Source of the DNA: Malachius bipustulatus
Taxonomy: Eukaryota; Arthropoda; Insecta; Coleoptera; Melyridae
DNA: 64,000 nucleotides
Reading direction: 5' to 3'
Assembly (NCBI GenBank): GCA_910589415.1
Contig: OU342636.1
Span: 38,331,735 to 38,395,734, forward strand
The position numbers and the translations under genes were made by a program. Position 1 is the first letter of the stretch, and each line of letters opens with the position of its first letter. Shown here in pieces: positions 1 through 12,811 of this stretch. The notes below the pieces were generated by a model that saw only the letters and a list, made by a program, of their open reading frames with translations, was not told where the DNA came from and did no database searches.

Positions 1-3000
1 AAAACCCGAACTTACAGGCGCTAATATAACAAAGAGACGCGGCAGTGCTTTGTTCCAAGACGAAGAACAACATAAAGAACGTGGTCGGAGCACTAGGGAA
101 GATCCGGTTGGCACCCAGACAGCAAAAAGACGAAGCAGTGCTTTGTTCCACGATGAAGAACGTGGTCGAAGCAGTAGGAAAGATCCGGTTGGCATTCATG
201 CAGCAAAGAGACGAAGCAGTGCTTTGTTCCACGATGAAGAACGTGGTCCAAGCAGCAGGGAAGATCCGGTTGGCACCCAGACAGCAAAAAGACGAAGTAG
301 TGCTTTGTTCCACGATGAAGAACGTGGTCCAAGCAGTAGTGAAGATCCGGTTGGGACTCATGCGGCAAAGAGACGAAGCAGTGCTTTGTTTGAACACGAA
401 GACAAAAAGAGAGATCATGTTCAACCGAAACCGCATCCTCACACCTCCACTCGGCCATCGAGCCCATCAACAAGTAAGACGGCTCCGGAGCGATCCAAGG
501 ATTTCAGAGGAGATAAAGGGGGGCAGCATTCCAATCATAAAGAGCACAGGGAAAATCACAAAAACAGAAACTCTGAGAGCACAAGTGAAAAACATGTCTC
601 AAAACACCACAATCACAAGGATTCAGAAAAAAGGCACGCCTCGAAGAGAAATTCAACTAACGATGAAACTTATACCAAAAGTACCAAAACTACCAATAAA
701 CCAACAAGCACTCACAGCCACAGCAAAATAAAAGGACCACCCAAATTACCCATTCCTGGTCCTTCTCTGCAAAAATCCAGTACGGTTGGTAAACAATCAC
801 CAGTACCAGTACCGGAACCAGTACCACCGGTAGCAGAGAAATCAACTAATCAGGTCCAGCTGCCTGAAAAAACGCAATCGAAATTATTGGAATTATTCGG
901 GTCGTTGGTTGAAGATTGTGAGAAAGGGCCGCCCGGATCGACATCAGAAGATTCGGACGTTCTGCAGAACGATTCCGGACATGGGGCGAACGTGAATTCC
1001 GCCAAGAGAAGATCTTCAGGACATGCAGACTCGGGCTGTTCAGAAGATTCGGTGTCCGCGAACAACGATGGCTCCAAATGTGGGAAAAGGAGCAAGTTAG
1101 ACACTGACAAATCGACGGGAAATGCGACGAAGGACAAGCCGGGCAAGAGGAAGTATTCAAGATCCAGGGACTCTTCCGAGATGACAGATTCGGCGAAGAT
1201 GAGAAAATTGAACGGAAACCACTCTGGCTCGCCCGAGAAATCATTGGAAAAATCAGCTTGGCCGCTCCTCGATCAACCTGAAGAAGCAGAAGGCAAGGTA
1301 AGTGGCGAAATTCATCGTACGTTGTTTTTATTTAATAATTGAATATATTTCCTTTCAGAAGCAGGTTAGAGACATGCCATTTTTGCAGAAGACGCCTACA
1401 AAAAATCGTAACGATCATGGTTCCCATCAAGCCTCCCCTTCAACAGATCCGTCCATTGAGTCGAACCATCAAAGCGATCATGAATTCAGTAGTTTACCGG
1501 AAAAGTCTGTTGTCAACCAAACTGTAGAAAATTTGAATAACGGTAACTTGTCCTCTCCGAACGAAAGTAACAAGGAGAGTTTTCCAGAGACAGCTCAGGC
1601 TTCTACTTCTTCTGATGCCTCTGAGGCTACTTTGCCCGTGACAATCGACACACAACCGACACCATGTGTAACCAGCGAGCCACCCAAGGATGATGCAACA
1701 GCACGTCCCGATAGCCTAGTCGACGCTCCCAGAACGGTAACTCATATGAGCTCTGAGAATTACGCCTCTTACCTTTTCACTTACATCAGGCTGACGATTC
1801 ACGCCGAGACAGGTTGGATTTGGATAAAACACTATTTCAGTAGTTATATGTTGCACTTGCAAGAATTACACATTCACGAGTCGACTGAGTCCGCTTTCAA
1901 AGCGTTCTGGACAAGCCTGACGGGCGACATCGCCCAAGAAATATGGAACGGCTTGAACGACGTCATCATGGACGGCACTTTCGAGGAGTTGATTGAATTG
2001 TTGCTGGAGAAGCTCAGGCAGGACGCTAAAATGAAGGACGTGAATAAGGTGAAATTGCTGAGGATTTTGAAATTGCTTTTCGATAGATTTGACGGAGAAA
2101 ACTCGTTTTTGGGGTTACTGCAAAAGAAAATCGAAAGCTCTCTTTCTGGTGACGCGGCGGGACGACCTGGCGCAGTAAGAAAAATGGATGCTCATCAAAA
2201 TGACGACAATTTCCAATCGACCGTTGTAGCTGCTGTCCCCGCTCCAAGTCAGGTTCAAACAAACACCGACAGTTCACCGATTTTCAAACAGTCATCTGAA
2301 AATACCCAATCTGAACGTTTAAACAAAATAATCGATCAAGTTGCCACGGGCACCTCTTCTGATACACTGGTACCGAGTCATCAGACAGCTGGTGAAGTTG
2401 CGACTGCAAGCGTCTCGAGTGTCGCTGCTATACATCAACAATCAAGCGCTTATTCAAACCAGACAGTTGAACAAAAGCAGCAGAACGTTGTTGGATCAGT
2501 GCAACCTTCGTCAATGAATCAATCGAATGGCAGCATCACCATGCCGTGTTACATAAACCGGGAACCAGGTTTGCATCAAGCGGGACCTCCAGATCGTTCC
2601 GCTCACGTGGTAACTGCATCAAGTCAACAACAGGACGCAGCGGGACCCTACCACCGTTATCCGAATTTTGGGCCGTCCAGTTCCCAGCAACAGAGTCAAA
2701 ACGTTCAAAGTTTTGCGGTTCCCGTCAATCAACAAAGTCTCGACAAAGTCAACAAAATGTACAATTCCCAGTTACAGCAGAGAACCGATAATACAAGTAA
2801 ATCGAACCAAAATCGCATAAAGAAACCAAGAACGGCGTGTCCTTCCACGCCCGTGATGCAGAATCCGGTGATACCTTCAGGTTTTCCTCATAATATGATA
2901 CAGGTACGTGCGCCTTCTCAACTGATGCACAATAATTCTGCGTATCGATCTGCAAATAACGAAAATTCTGCCGCTACTAGTACTACACAATTTGACCATG

Positions 3001-6000
3001 CTCGAAATAATCAGTTAGGAGATTCCGGTATGTATCCAATGCCTCCTCTCTTGAATATACCCTACAATCAGCTACGGTATATGTCTTCGGGTACTCATGC
3101 AAATGTGACCAGTCCGGCTAATTCGACCATGGATCAACAAATGCTCTATTCGCTTTCGCTTAACCGATTCAGAAATCATCTTCAATCTAAAATAATGTCT
3201 CGAGACATGCGTCCAGTTGCGAACGCTCCGATGGCTCCTGCTGGTATGAATATACGGACCAAGTCACCTAATCAGCTACCGGTTATGACCTCAAGTGCTC
3301 AGTCGACTGTAAATCCACAAAACATGTCATCAGTGTATCAGTCGAGAGTCATGAATCCAATTGCTCCTCCTTCTGTTGTCAATATACCGACTTCAGGTGC
3401 TCAGTCAATCATAAACCCACACAATGTTACTTCAATGTATCAGTCGAGAGACCCGTATCACCCTCCATCAACTTCTCGAGGCAAGAATCCAGTGGCTCCT
3501 GCTGTGAATATGCCAACCAGATCACCTAATCTACCATGGGTTATGACTTCAGATGCTCAGTCAACCGTAAATCCACAAAACATGTCGACAGTGTATCAGT
3601 CGAGAGACATGCATCAAACTCCTCCAGCTGTGAATCTACCCACTAGGTCACCGAATCAGTCACACATGGCTTCATATGCTCAGTCAATTGTAAATCCACG
3701 ACATGTGCATTCAATGCATCAGTTGAGGGACATACTTTCCAATAATTCTGCTGTGAATATACCCACTAAGTCACCGAATCAGTCAGGTGCTCAGTCGACC
3801 ATAAATCCACAAAACATGGCATCAGTGTATCAGTTGAGAGACATGCATCAAACTCCTGCAGCTGTGAATCTACCCACTAGGTCACCGAATCAATCAGTTG
3901 CTCAGTCGACCATAAATCCACAAAATGTTCTTTCCATGAATCAGTCAAGAGATACATATCAATCTGCTCCGGTTGTGAATATACCGACCAAGTCACCTAA
4001 TCAGCCACACTTGGCTTCATGTGGTGTTCAGTCAACCATAAATCCCCAGAATGTGCCTTTAATAATGCATCAGTCAAAAGACATGCATCCAAATAATTCT
4101 GCTGTGAATATACCCACTAAGTCATCGAATCAGTCAGGTGCTCAGTCGACCATAAATCCACAAAACATGGCATCAGTGTATCAGTCGAGAGACATGCATC
4201 AAACTCCTGCAGCTGTGAATCTACCCACTAGGTCACCGAATCAATCAGTTACTCAGTCGACGATAAATCCACAAAATGTTCTTTCCATGTATCAGTCGAG
4301 AGACACAAATCAATCTGCTCCGGTTGTGAATATACCGACCAAGTCACCTAATCAGTCACACACGGCTTCAGGTGCTCAGACGACTGTAAATCCACAGAAT
4401 GTTTTTTCCATGCATCAGTCGAGAGACATGCATCCAAGTAATTCTGCTGTGAATATACCCACTAAGTCACTGAATCAGTCAGGTGCTCAGTCGACCATAA
4501 ATCCACAAAACATGGCATCAGTGTATCAGTCGAGGGACATGCATCAAACTCCTCCAGCTGTGAATGTACCCACTAGGTCACCGAATCAATCAGTTGCCCA
4601 GTCGACCATAAATCCACAAAATGTTCTTTCCATGTATCAGTCAAGAGACACATATCAATCTGCTCCGGTTGTGAATATACCGACCAAGTCACCTAATCAG
4701 CCACACATGGCTGCATGTGGTTCTCAGTCAACCATAAATCCCCAGAATGTGCCTTCAATAATGCATCAGTCGAAAGACATGCATCCAAATAATTCTGCTG
4801 TGAATACACCGACTATGTCACCTAATCAGTCACACTTGGCTTCAACGTCTCGAGACATGTATCCGATTGTTGTAAATGCACCTCAAGCTGTGAATATGCC
4901 GTCCAACTTACCTGGCAGTCTGGGTATACCTTCGGTAGCTGCCAGTGGTGAAACTGTGAGCTCGTTGGTGAATCATAGAAATAGGGGTCTACCGCCATCG
5001 TATGAGCAAGCCGTTATTGCAGACAGTACAGGGACCACCGGAGTGCCGGGACACCGAGGCTCGGGTAAGTTTATGATTTGTTACTTTTTTCACTTTCTTT
5101 ATTACATCTCTATACACATAAGTAGAGTTTTCTTTTTAAATCAGATTTTACAGGTTGAAGTAATTTTTTTTTTAATTTATAACAAATTTTTTCAGAAACT
5201 TCGATGCCAAACAATGACAGTCATAAAGGAATGAGAATAAAAGTCACTGCATTGAGGAAGAATCATTTTCGCAGACCTGCTATGACGAAGCACATCCGAA
5301 GATGTTCAACAAAGAACGACACAAAGGAAGACGACAGTGCGGTTTCTGTTCCCGTTATTCAGCCCGCAGAGGTGCCTTTTAAATTCGGTGCTGCTACCAG
5401 TAGCAGCGGTACTACTGGTACTTGTACTAGTACCAGTGCTGTTCAGGACGAGCAACCCACTACCACACGACCGTCTACCCCGGAACTCACCGACCGGCAA
5501 CCTGAAAATTTCGGTTCCGAGCAGCTAAACCTCAGCAGCATGTCCGTGCCTGCGCTAATTTCGACCTTCTACAACTCCCAGAAAAACCTGATAATCAAGT
5601 CCGCTACCGAAGCTGGGAAAGGCGATACCGATACCGTCGAGAAAACTGCAAAGATGTCAGTTCCAAAGTCACCCGGGTCAGATTCCGATTCGATAAATAC
5701 GGAACATAATTTCGAGTTTTCGTGTGCAGGCTTAACCATTGAGATTGGAGATGTAGACGATGACAACGAATGTAAAATGGCAGACAGGGATAAGCAAATG
5801 AAAGCCGCGAAGGAGTACCAGAGTTGCTTTGAAAATGTTACAGACGTGGAAGATAATGATAACCTCTCCGAACAAGAAGAGGTTTCGTCAACTGCGGAAA
5901 GTATTCCATCCCCTGACACCACAGCAGCCCAGCCAAATGTAAGTAGTTTGAAGTTTGTTGTTGATATAAAAACACAAAAAAGGGCTGATAGTTGCAACAA

Positions 6001-9000
6001 CCCGGTTTACATAAACACAAAATTTTTTATTATTAAAGGACGCTCTATAAGACTCACTACTTGCACTAAGATTTGAGGAAAATGGAGCATAAAATTATAG
6101 TTTGAAATAGTTTGATGAATGGTTTTGGTTTGATGAATGAAAGGAGGAGAGTACAATGAATTTTTTAATAATTTGGAAAAAAAATGTTATTGTGTCGTTC
6201 GGTAAATGATTTTTCAATGTGTCTCGTTCAAGGACTTTGAAGCGTTTTGGACCTCTGCACCTTTGACCCTCGATGAGGTGTGTTTCGGGTACTGAGCTAC
6301 TGACGATCGGTTTTTCTTATGACCGAAGAGCTGCTAAACTTGACGATGCGTCCTTGTCGCTTGTGTCGTCAGGCCAGAGTGATGGCACCTATGGGGTGTG
6401 TACCTGTTTCAATTTTCGGCTCGATTACATTAATCTCTTAATCAATTTCCTTATAAATAATAGAAAGTTGCCTTGTAAATTTTATCTAAGTAACAATTAG
6501 GGGTTGTTTGGTAGATTCTACATCTCAGGAGGGCATCATAAAGGCTCATTAAGTTAACGAGCAGATTTCTGGGCTGTTTCTAGAAAAAGTATCGATTCTA
6601 GGGGGAAAATATAGCAATTTGGGGATTCTTGGCATGGAAGGGAATACAAAAATATTAATAAAAGTAATTTGACGTCGATATTAGCTTTATAAATGGTACC
6701 GGAAATCTGCCCGTAAACTTAATGGACATTTATAATACTGGCTGTTATTGATTTAGGCTTAATTCAACTTTTCATTTTGATTCTGATTGTTTTAAACGAA
6801 TCATAGTTCCCATCCTTTTATTCTTTCAATACCTGTCAGTGCCATTTTAATAGAAACCAGGAAATGGTTATAGAAAAATCCGTTTCCCAGCTGTTTTGGC
6901 CGAATATCAATTCACACCATTACTATAATCAGTTTTTAGGGTTTGTTAAGGACAGGACGGGCGATTGAAATTTTTTGACAAGAGACGATGTAATCGAGCC
7001 GTTTTGCACTACCATTTTGCTTGAATGTTGCAACTAATGTAATGCGATGATCATTGTGAATTTTCACGACGTGCAAGTTACCGTACGTGGTTGTGGCTTT
7101 GCATTTCTCACTCTGCGTGGTTCATTTCGGTTTACCGAGTCGAATAACGTAAATAGCGCATCTTTTTTAGGTTAATGTAGCAGTTATTTCGCTGAGTCGT
7201 AAAGGTTTTATTGTTTTGCACTAGACACTGTATTTTTATTTATATTTTAACACTATCCAGCTCCAGCATCTTGGTGACTTGTCGTAAAATTAGGTGATTT
7301 ATTTTTAATAATGCAAGGTGTGGAGGTATATAAAATAAAGGAACGGTTGTGGATGTTTCCAGCACGTGTATGCCAAGAGGCTAGGAGTATATCCTAAAGA
7401 TTAATTAATTATGTGATCGTATTATTAAGTTCTAGTAAAGATACTTATGGTTTTGGTTTTCGAGATCACAAGAATTTTCTTCAGTAATATACTCTTGAGC
7501 TTTGCATGATTATTACATTCTGATGAAATTTCATTGTATAAAGTTTGTCTACACCTTCTCCAGTTATAATTCAGAAAGTATAACTTGTAATTCAGAAAGT
7601 ATAACCTGTAATCTCAAAATTCAGTCACTTTCTAAATTACAAGTTATACTTTCTAAATAACAAGTTTCACTACATTTTGAATTATAATTCACAAATCTGA
7701 ATTTCAAGTTATAGTTTTTGAGTTATTACAAGTTATACTTTGTAAATTACAAACTATACTCTCTGACTTATACGTTATATTTTCAAAATTACAAGGTATA
7801 CTTTCTAAATAACTACAAGTTATAATTTTTGAGTTATTGCAAGTTATACTTTCTAAATTACATTTTATACTAAATTTTAGATAAAATAATTCGGGGAGTT
7901 CTACCGTTGAATTTGATTGATATCTATCACATTTGATGAGGAAATGTACTCTAAAATTTGTTTAAAGTAAAATAATTTTCAGATTATTTAGTTAATTGTA
8001 ATTCAGAAAGTGCAACATGTAAATTAGTCGGGTAAATTGGAACTTACGTAACTTGTAATATAATTCAGAACTGTCTCATAAGTTTCATCTACGTAATGTT
8101 ATAAATGCTGACTTACAATTGATTGATTTATACAAATTATTTATACACGTTATACTTTCTGATTCACAAGTTATACTTTCTGAATGACAAGTTATACTTT
8201 TTGAATTACAATTATCTAACCTTAATAATTACAAGTGGAAAAGGTGTAGTGGTCAGCTGTATGCTTTTTGTAAATCATTGACATTATAAATGAAATATGT
8301 ATAATACAATAGCTAATGCTCGCTAATAATGGTTTTGTGTGTTGAACTTGGATAATTTCATAAAACGAGAACTATACCTGATTGAATATTTTTCGATATC
8401 TATTTTTTAGGAGGGTACCGAGACCAGCCCCCGAGAAGCTCCTCAGTCGGACGGAGAAGGGGTAAGAAGTTATTTTAAATAATTTGTTAGTCGTGCAATT
8501 AAAAATGTCTGGGGGTGTTGAAAATGGTTGTTAGGTGCCAAATAAAAGAGAAAATTACGTTACAGTAAACAGTAGAGCCTCTCACTTAATCACGCCTTTC
8601 TACTCACTTTTAGAATTCTGGTACAGGGAAATGAAAAATCACTGATATTAAAAAAAAGTGGCGTCTAACTATTTTTTCACCATTTAATCTTTCAAACAAG
8701 TTCATTATTTTTTTATTGTCAGAGCTCTTGTCTCTATTTTAAGTAAAAAATTATACACAACACTGCCTGCTTATTAAGATTTAGTTCGTAATAATATACA
8801 GGATGATTCGTACAAGATGAAAAAAGTTAAAATCGGATTCAAAATCAGAAAGTATGATTTCGAATCAGAGTAATGATTTTGTCATCTATCAAGTTGTCTT
8901 GTCATGAATCAATCCCGGATATTATGAAAGATGTGAGTAATTATTTATATTACTTGGCAATTAATTTTTTTTTACCATATTTCAGAACAATGAAGTACAG

Positions 9001-9127
9001 GAATTTAGGTACATCAACACGAACTGTATTTGTGGGCGATTACCCACCAAAATGTGCCATTGCAAATTGGCCGTATATTGCAGCACCCGATGTCAGGTAA
9101 TTTTTTTTGGGACTCATACATTATACA

Positions 9128-9158
<31 letters not shown>

Positions 9159-10376
9159 TATGAAGGAATGCTCTCGTTTCTTATAATTCTATGAATTGGA
9201 GACGTTTTTACATGAATTCAGCCAAGCTAGGCTGATTTGAAAACGATATAAATATAAATTTGACAGTCACTGTGTAAACTTTTTTATCCAGCCCTTTTTT
9301 ATGGCTCACCCAAAATTTATGAGACTCCATTATTTTTGAAGCCAATTGTTTCTTGTAATTGATGTATTTAATAGTAAAATACCCAATTTTTCAACTCAAA
9401 TATTACAATTATGATTGAAAGTAAAAGTAAAAGACAGTTTTGAATTTTCTAGCTACACAACTACTGATTTTGAGTTACCAGATAATTTCTTGGGAGAAGG
9501 GGGGGGGGGTAAGGAGGGGGAACACAATTTCTCCAAATATGTCCCAAATAATCTTTCAACTACCTTTTTCAAAAATAGATTAAACTTTAAATATTTTCAA
9601 TTCTTGTGATTGTAGCTTTAGTTTTTTTTTTCTTACTAGTTCTTTTTCTAGACACTGTATTAATTAAAAACTGATCGAAAGAGAATTTTGGATTGATATT
9701 GTTGTTTGTAACCCTCTAGTTTTCTAAAAAAAAGAGGGTAGGTATCGGTTTCTCTTGCTCCAATTTGGGGGCTTTCAGATAAGTTAGCAACTTGACCAGA
9801 AAGGAGATACTTTGAATTACTTTTAATACCCTCTGCAAAGTAGCACAAATTTCTGATTACAAGTAAGTAGGAGACAGGGGGGGGGGGGAGGGGGGGGGTT
9901 TATATATTTTTCTCAATTAATTTTTCTTATAATTAATGTTATTTATTAATTAAATGTTGCCTTGTATTATTTTTATTTTTCTCGAATTTGAATGACGTTT
10001 GACCTATGGGTTTCATCCCTCCCTCCTTCTACCTGATTGAGTAGAGACTTCAAAAGTTTGTATGATGATTGTGACATCTTTTCTGGTCTTGAGTGCCTTT
10101 TTTTATGTAAAACCTCGCTTTTAAGTTTTTTTTTTGTGTATATATATATATATATATTTTTTTGTTTTTCTATCTTTAAAATGTATGTTTGGCAATAAAG
10201 CTATTATTATAATAGGAAAAGGGACCCAAGACACAACATTTAACATTTCCACAAACACTACATTTTGTTTTATGTTTCTTAACTAATAAATTTCTGATCA
10301 AGAATTTCTTTTGCAGCAAGTCCATAGGAAGGAACACATGATAGTGTGCCGGTGGCGGCAACCTCCAAAAAACTAG
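1..10376 (+). CDS. Large Ser/Gln/Asn-rich repeat protein with C-terminal MYND-like zinc finger (5' partial)
   Basis: Reconstructed exons: 2-1297 (open to the window edge, phase 0 out), 1359-5064 (phase 1 out), 5196-5938, 8411-8461, 8894-8932, 8986-9096 and 10317-10376 (stop TAG). A further 45-nt exon is possible at 6233-6277. All joins are GT-AG and phase-consistent, giving about 2000 residues without the missing N-terminus. Residues 15-130 are a 27-residue tandem repeat. A basic Ser-rich stretch and a helical, hydrophobic block (about nt 1740-2130) follow. Next is a long Gln/Asn/Ser-rich region with 39-residue repeats (nt 3282-4860), then an acidic Ser/Thr-rich part. The last two exons give a zinc finger with YCSTRCQ, HRKEH and a final Cys. 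MYND fingers usually bind proline-rich partners and are common in transcriptional co-regulators, so a nuclear scaffold role is an inference. I do not recognise the whole architecture. The 5' end lies outside the window. The 39-nt exon 8894-8932 is the least certain of those listed. Confidence 0.72.
47..460 (+). repeat. 81-bp tandem repeat encoding a 27-residue unit
   Basis: The word GCTTTGTTC recurs at 47, 140, 221, 302 and 383. The last four are spaced exactly 81 bp apart, and the first interval is 93 bp (one 12-bp insertion). The coded unit contains AKRRSSALFHDEERG followed by a variable SSxEDPVGT part. Because the period is a multiple of three, the reading frame is kept. The open frames on the opposite strand here are a by-product of the same periodicity. 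Confidence 0.9.
3282..4860 (+). repeat. In-frame higher-order repeat (about 117-nt subunits, 345-351-bp units)
   Basis: Coding repeats built from QSTINPQN, then YQSRDMHQT, then AVNxPTxSPNQ. The segment SGAQSTINPQNMASVYQ begins at 3783, 4134 and 4479, so the larger unit is 351 and then 345 bp, made of three subunits of about 39 residues. Units differ by short in-frame insertions and substitutions. Amplification happened inside the single 3.7 kb exon. Confidence 0.88.
6233..6277 (+). other. Possible 45-nt exon of the MYND-finger gene
   Basis: A pyrimidine-rich acceptor ending in CAAG precedes 15 codons (DFEAFWTSAPLTLDE), and GTGTGT follows. Phase is 0 on both sides, so it could be included or skipped between exons 5196-5938 and 8411-8461 without a frameshift. 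The coded DFEAFWTS resembles FKAFWTS encoded near nt 1900, which is weak support. Confidence 0.4.
7560..8215. repeat. Short inverted/direct repeat cluster in the intron
   Basis: Many copies of an 18-20 bp word (AATTCAGAAAGTATAACTTG and its reverse complement) occur between 7560 and 7870, and again at 7995-8030 and 8150-8215. Copies are present in both orientations, so the transcript could form a set of alternative hairpins. Confidence 0.75.
9025..10349 (+). other. MYND-like zinc finger, split by an intron
   Basis: Exon 8986-9096 reads CICG, then MCHC, then YCSTRCQ. The last exon (10317-10376) continues QVHRKEHMIVC and stops eight residues later. The second half (YC-S-x2-CQ, His eight residues after the Cys, then H-x3-C) matches the MYND consensus exactly. 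In the first half each Cys pair is spaced C-x-C rather than the usual C-x2-C, which is atypical. The intron (9097-10316) falls directly after the CQ dipeptide. Confidence 0.75.
9124..9160. repeat. (ATT)n microsatellite
   Basis: About eleven consecutive TTA/ATT triplets just downstream of the MYND exon, inside its last intron. The same intron also has G-runs near 9878-9899 and an (AT)n run near 10138-10158. Confidence 0.9.
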
Positions 10377-10665
10377 GAATTGTAAACGCCTAGATGCAAA
10401 ACTTATTTGTCTAATTTGTCGGGTTTTGCATCATTCTAAGCTACTGATGTGATATTTATCAGATATCCGATATTTATGAAAGTAAAGTACAATTTGATTT
10501 AATTTTAATATTTTATGAGTGTATTACTGTAGGTATTATAAGGTAACCTATTTTTCAATTTGGGCCCATGTAAATTGGAACGAAATTCATTTTAAAATAA
10601 TACGCCCCTCAGAGCAATTTAAAAATTAAACGAAAACTTTTGATTTAATTGATTAAATGAACGTA

Positions 10666-10671
10666 AATAAA
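10666..10671 (+). terminator. Possible polyadenylation signal of the MYND-finger gene
   Basis: AATAAA 290 bp after the stop codon, with further copies near 10731-10745. The choice between them cannot be made from sequence alone. Confidence 0.4.
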
Positions 10672-10840
10672 TTCGCTTCTATTTTGTGAGTCATTAAAAC
10701 AAAATTAAACATAAAAATTCTCTTGAATGTAAAATAAATCAATAAAAAGAAAAACAAGATTATTAAACATAAATTTTTGTGCCATTTTTGTGCATTTAGT
10801 TTAGATATTCTATAAATAAATGAAGATTTCAGTTCTGCTA

Positions 10841-11721
10841 TACAGGGTGTCCCAGCTTATTCGAAGCGGTCTCTGTAGGCCAAACGATGGATTTTTTCCA
10901 AAAATTTTTTGTACATTCAAGTACAGGATCACAATGGCCATAATTTAAAATTATTTTGGGGTATACAGAGTGTCCCATATGACAGTGGCATATCAAAGTT
11001 ATGTTTTTTTTAAATGGAATGCTCCTAGGTTATTGCATTTTTAGATTGTCTGAGAAGAGAAAATAAGATTGGCTTTTACAGTTGGTGTTTAAATTCAGAA
11101 GTTTTTGAGTTGTAAACAAGTGAAAATTGTCATTTTTCAAGTTCAAGGCCCTGTACAACGAAAACGGTTCAAGATAGAGAAAAACGGCTTACATGTCCCT
11201 ATTTTAACTTTTCATGTACTATCCTATGATGTGGATGAAATGTTTATACAGGATGATAAAAAATTTGAAAAATTCTGAGATTTCTCCACACGTCGTCAAA
11301 TAAAAAAATCAAAGAAAGTACAAATGTTTCTATACCATAGGATAGTACATAAAAAAGTAAAATAGGGACATGTAAGCCGTTTTTCTCTATGTTGAACCGT
11401 TTTCGTTGTACAGGGCCTTGAACTTGAAAAATGACGATTTTCACTTGTTTACAACTCAAAAACTTCTGAATTTAAACACCAACTGTAAAAACCAATCTTG
11501 TTTTCTCTTCTCAGACAATCTAAAAATGCAATAACATAGGAGCATGCCATTTAAAAAAACATAACTTTGATATGCCACTCTCATATGGGACACTCTGTAT
11601 ACTCCAAAATAATTTTAAATTATGGCGATTGTGATTCTGTACTTGATTTTCAAATTTTTTTTTTTTAAAGTCCATCGTTTGGCCTACAGAGATCGCTTCG
11701 AATAAGCTGGGACACCCTGTA
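10841..11721. mobile_element. 881-bp foldback element (type A), ends TACAGGGTGTCCC
   Basis: The left end TACAGGGTGTCCCAGCTTAT is mirrored by the right end at 11701-11721. The two arms stay complementary inwards for roughly 400 bp, with a loop of about 100 bp near 11230-11330. Flanking bases are TA on both sides, consistent with a TA target duplication. There is no coding capacity. Right-arm copies recur at 21193-21402 and 41649-41821. Confidence 0.88.
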
Positions 11722-11777
11722 TATATCAGCTGATATAATATCTGGTAGAACCCTGATAAAAACTGCCTTTAAGTATT

Positions 11778-12811
11778 CCCAGCAAACAAGAAATGGTTTA
11801 ATAAACGTCTAATTTTAGTATTCAAGATCCGTTTAAATATAGTATATCAATACGTTTATTGAACGTTCGAATGTCCGGCTAATAAACGTCTTTAATTAGT
11901 TTATCATATTTGTAATTTCAACGTTTAACATATACTTTTTGTCAGCGTGTTCCATACCCGTTTTATGAACGTTTTCTAAACCTTTTTTATAAACGTTATT
12001 CATACTTTAGTTTCAAACATGAATAACGACGTATATTCTACGTATTGCATAAGCGTTCATTTTTAGTATGCAGTAAACTGGAATAATTCGTAGAAACATA
12101 ATGAAAAAAAGCGAAATTATTATAAACTAGTTTTTATTATGACAAAGAATACATAATTATATAAATTAACAAAAAGTAACACTTAATTCATATTTACTAA
12201 AAATGTTCAAAAATAAAATATATTTTATCAGTTTCAAATATCCACAAATCAACAGTGGATTCTTTACCAGAAAATGCAAGTTTCACAGCTTCTACACAGA
12301 TAAAGCCATTAGTAGGTACCTAATTATAAACAAAGAGATTCTTACCATTAAGTACTTTCCACATGTTGGTTCGCTTAAAAGCATGCTCCCTTTTTTGAGA
12401 GTTGCCTTTGGGAGCTGAGCCTGCCCAGTTTCAGATGAAAAAATCCAGAAATAACCCTGTAATCAGTCGATTTAAAGATTGTTGAATGTTAGGTATGTAT
12501 TGTAATATAGGTTATACAGGACTTACCTTTTGTTTTGATAACAAAATTGTCTGAGACAAATTGTAGGTAGGGACTTTATAGGTAGGTACAAATGATAGAA
12601 TAAAATTTTGCAACTATAACGTACACGAGGAACACCACACTGGTTCGTTTTTATTGGAACTATCGGTCGCCGCAATTTAATTATTAAGTAGTTAAGCACG
12701 CTGGAAGAATGAACGATTTCATATTCATACAACAATAACAATTAATTAAAACTATCTCTAAACGAAAAAAATGTTTACTAAACGTTTATTAAACCATCAT
12801 CGTTGCTTGGG
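11778..12811. mobile_element. 1.03-kb terminal-inverted-repeat element
   Basis: The left end begins CCCAGCAAAC and reaches GGTTTAATAAACGT. The right end is its inverse, ACGTTTATTAAACC then GTTGCTTGGG. The interior contains many copies of words resembling CGTTTATTGAACG and no transposase-like frame, so it reads as a non-autonomous DNA transposon. No clear target duplication could be assigned. Confidence 0.6.

Larger units (their letters stand above)
5939..8410 (+). other. Long intron of the MYND-finger gene
   Basis: Bounded by AAT|GTAAGT and TTTTTTAG|GAG. Apart from the possible exon at 6233-6277 I see no coding signal. The 3' half carries the inverted-repeat minisatellite listed separately. 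A further short exon here cannot be excluded. Confidence 0.6.

Noticed and set aside
93..473. Minus-strand open frame of 126 codons opposite the N-terminal repeats
   Set aside because: It exists only because the 81-bp coding repeat is a multiple of three, so the antisense frame is also periodic. The sense frame has the splice donor and continuity with later exons.
846..1244. Minus-strand and alternative frames within the first exon
   Set aside because: Shadows of the Ser/Lys-rich coding frame. No start context, splice sites or family features.
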